From assembly GCA_002205125.1 (NCBI GenBank), contig NIOE01000012.1, positions 62,001 through 126,000 of the forward strand: a stretch of 64,000 bases of DNA, read 5' to 3'. Positions 63,503 to 64,000 of this stretch are shown one piece after another. Source of the stretch: Roseateles noduli (lineage in GTDB: Bacteria > Pseudomonadota > Gammaproteobacteria > Burkholderiales > Burkholderiaceae_C). The notes below the pieces were generated by a model that did not search any database, was not told where the DNA came from, and worked only from the letters and a program-made list of their open reading frames with translations. The translations under genes were made by a program, and so were the position numbers. Position 1 is the first letter of the stretch. Each line of letters starts with the position of its first letter.

Positions 63503-64000
63503 CGCTTGGTCGCCTCCTTGACTACAGGCGTTTCAGGTTGATGCTCGCCGGCGAGGCGCAGGCCCCATTGCACGGCGATCGGGCCGACCAGCTCCATCAA
63601 GGCGATCGTCGACAGGATGACGGGCGCGAGCAGCGCCGCGGTCTGCGGGTGGTGCAACTGCACTTCGCTGAAGAGCACCAGCATCGTGCCGGACACCGGA
63701 CTCAGGCACACCGCCAGCGCGATGCCCTGGCGGGCGTCGATGCCGCTCAGGCGCGCCATGCCGGTCAGGGCCAGCGCCTTCGCGAACAGGCGCAGCAGCA
63801 GCAGCGCCAGCGCCAGCACCGCGCCCATCGCCAGCGCGTCCAGCGTCCACGCGGAACCGACCGCGACGAACAGCATCAGCACCAGCACCCCGCCCGCCGT
63901 GCCGAAGTGGCGCGGCCAGACCCACGGGCGTTCGGTGGTGTTGCGCAGGATCATGCCGGCCAGCAGCGGCACCAGCAGCGTCGACAGGTTCAGCACCCGC
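63499..64000 (-). CDS. Cation:proton antiporter, C-terminal part (cut by window edge)
   Basis: The gene enters from beyond position 64000 and ends at 63499; about 167 residues are visible. They form five or so hydrophobic helices, e.g. [17 protein letters not shown] and [18 protein letters not shown], with [19 protein letters not shown] near the end. The pattern fits the CPA-type Na+/H+ or K+/H+ exchanger family, but the N-terminal half that would fix the subfamily is outside the window. It overlaps the ligase start by ATGA. Confidence 0.7.
   Translation of the reverse strand, partial: RVLNLSTLLVPLLAGMILRNTTERPWVWPRHFGTAGGVLVLMLFVAVGSAWTLDALAMGAVLALALLLLRLFAKALALTGMARLSGIDARQGIALAVCLSPVSGTMLVLFSEVQLHHPQTAALLAPVILSTIALMELVGPIAVQWGLRLAGEHQPETPVVKEATKR

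Overview
The window is high-GC DNA with coding on both strands. Its gene content points to a beta-proteobacterium of the order Burkholderiales, most like the Roseateles/Mitsuaria/Rubrivivax group. The evidence is the divergent bamE-fur pair, the hprK-ptsN-hpf block, rsmB-DUF4390-ntrY-ntrX, paired yceI genes with a cytochrome b561, and the DUF3034-globin pair. This assignment is inferred from family content and gene order, not from a database search.

Layout. 0-5 kb: bamE start, fur, hprK, ptsN, hpf and corA, with two gene-free stretches (2861-3599 and 4590-5120). 5-9 kb: a Cys-type glutathione peroxidase, a diiron ferritin-like protein, glyoxalase I, a DUF3034 barrel, a truncated globin and tRNA-Phe. 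9-14 kb (minus): rsmB, DUF4390, the NtrY kinase and an NtrX-like regulator lacking the AAA+ domain. 14-24 kb: an ImmA/IrrE-type protein without its catalytic Glu, a lysoplasmalogenase-like protein, a large O-antigen-ligase-like membrane protein, a LytS/LytTR-type two-component operon with a small membrane protein between, and cytochrome b561 plus two YceI proteins. 24-33 kb: a PhnZ-like HD protein, a leader-peptide/hairpin element, a hybrid histidine kinase, a 1410-residue GMC oxidoreductase-alpha/beta hydrolase fusion, a PhoD-like phosphoesterase and a probable small RNA gene. 33-45 kb: mixed metabolic and membrane genes, including tannase family, CYTH-CHAD, site-2 protease, DUF2167, histidine kinase, flavin-binding protein, GST and LysR. 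45-59 kb: topB, SET-domain protein, birA, an S8 protease with a sorting-type C-terminus, gap, two tandem paralogues of unknown function, tktA and murU.

The most unusual region is 59.25-62.35 kb. Between murU and a YbdK-type ligase lie a 123-residue protein, an AAA-type ATPase and an ORF6N-domain protein. They are punctuated by seven intergenic copies of a 27-bp palindrome. Six of these form three composite elements of exactly 85 bp (palindrome, 28-nt related spacer, palindrome). An eighth copy lies inside the ORF6N coding sequence, where both arms carry matching substitutions that keep the palindrome. Read as codons, the intergenic palindromes spell LRSQxAISN, nearly the motif LRSQLATSN of the ORF6N protein. 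Two of the composite elements are followed, at a similar distance, by a TTGAT-N4-ATCAG (FNR/ANR-like) site. Together this looks like a repeat-bounded accessory module whose repeats are related to its own DNA-binding-type gene.

Most other genes are core or common accessory functions. Individual proteins have altered active sites: the ImmA-like HALGH, the tannase-family protein without its CS-D-HC cysteines, and the alpha/beta hydrolase with Cys as predicted nucleophile.
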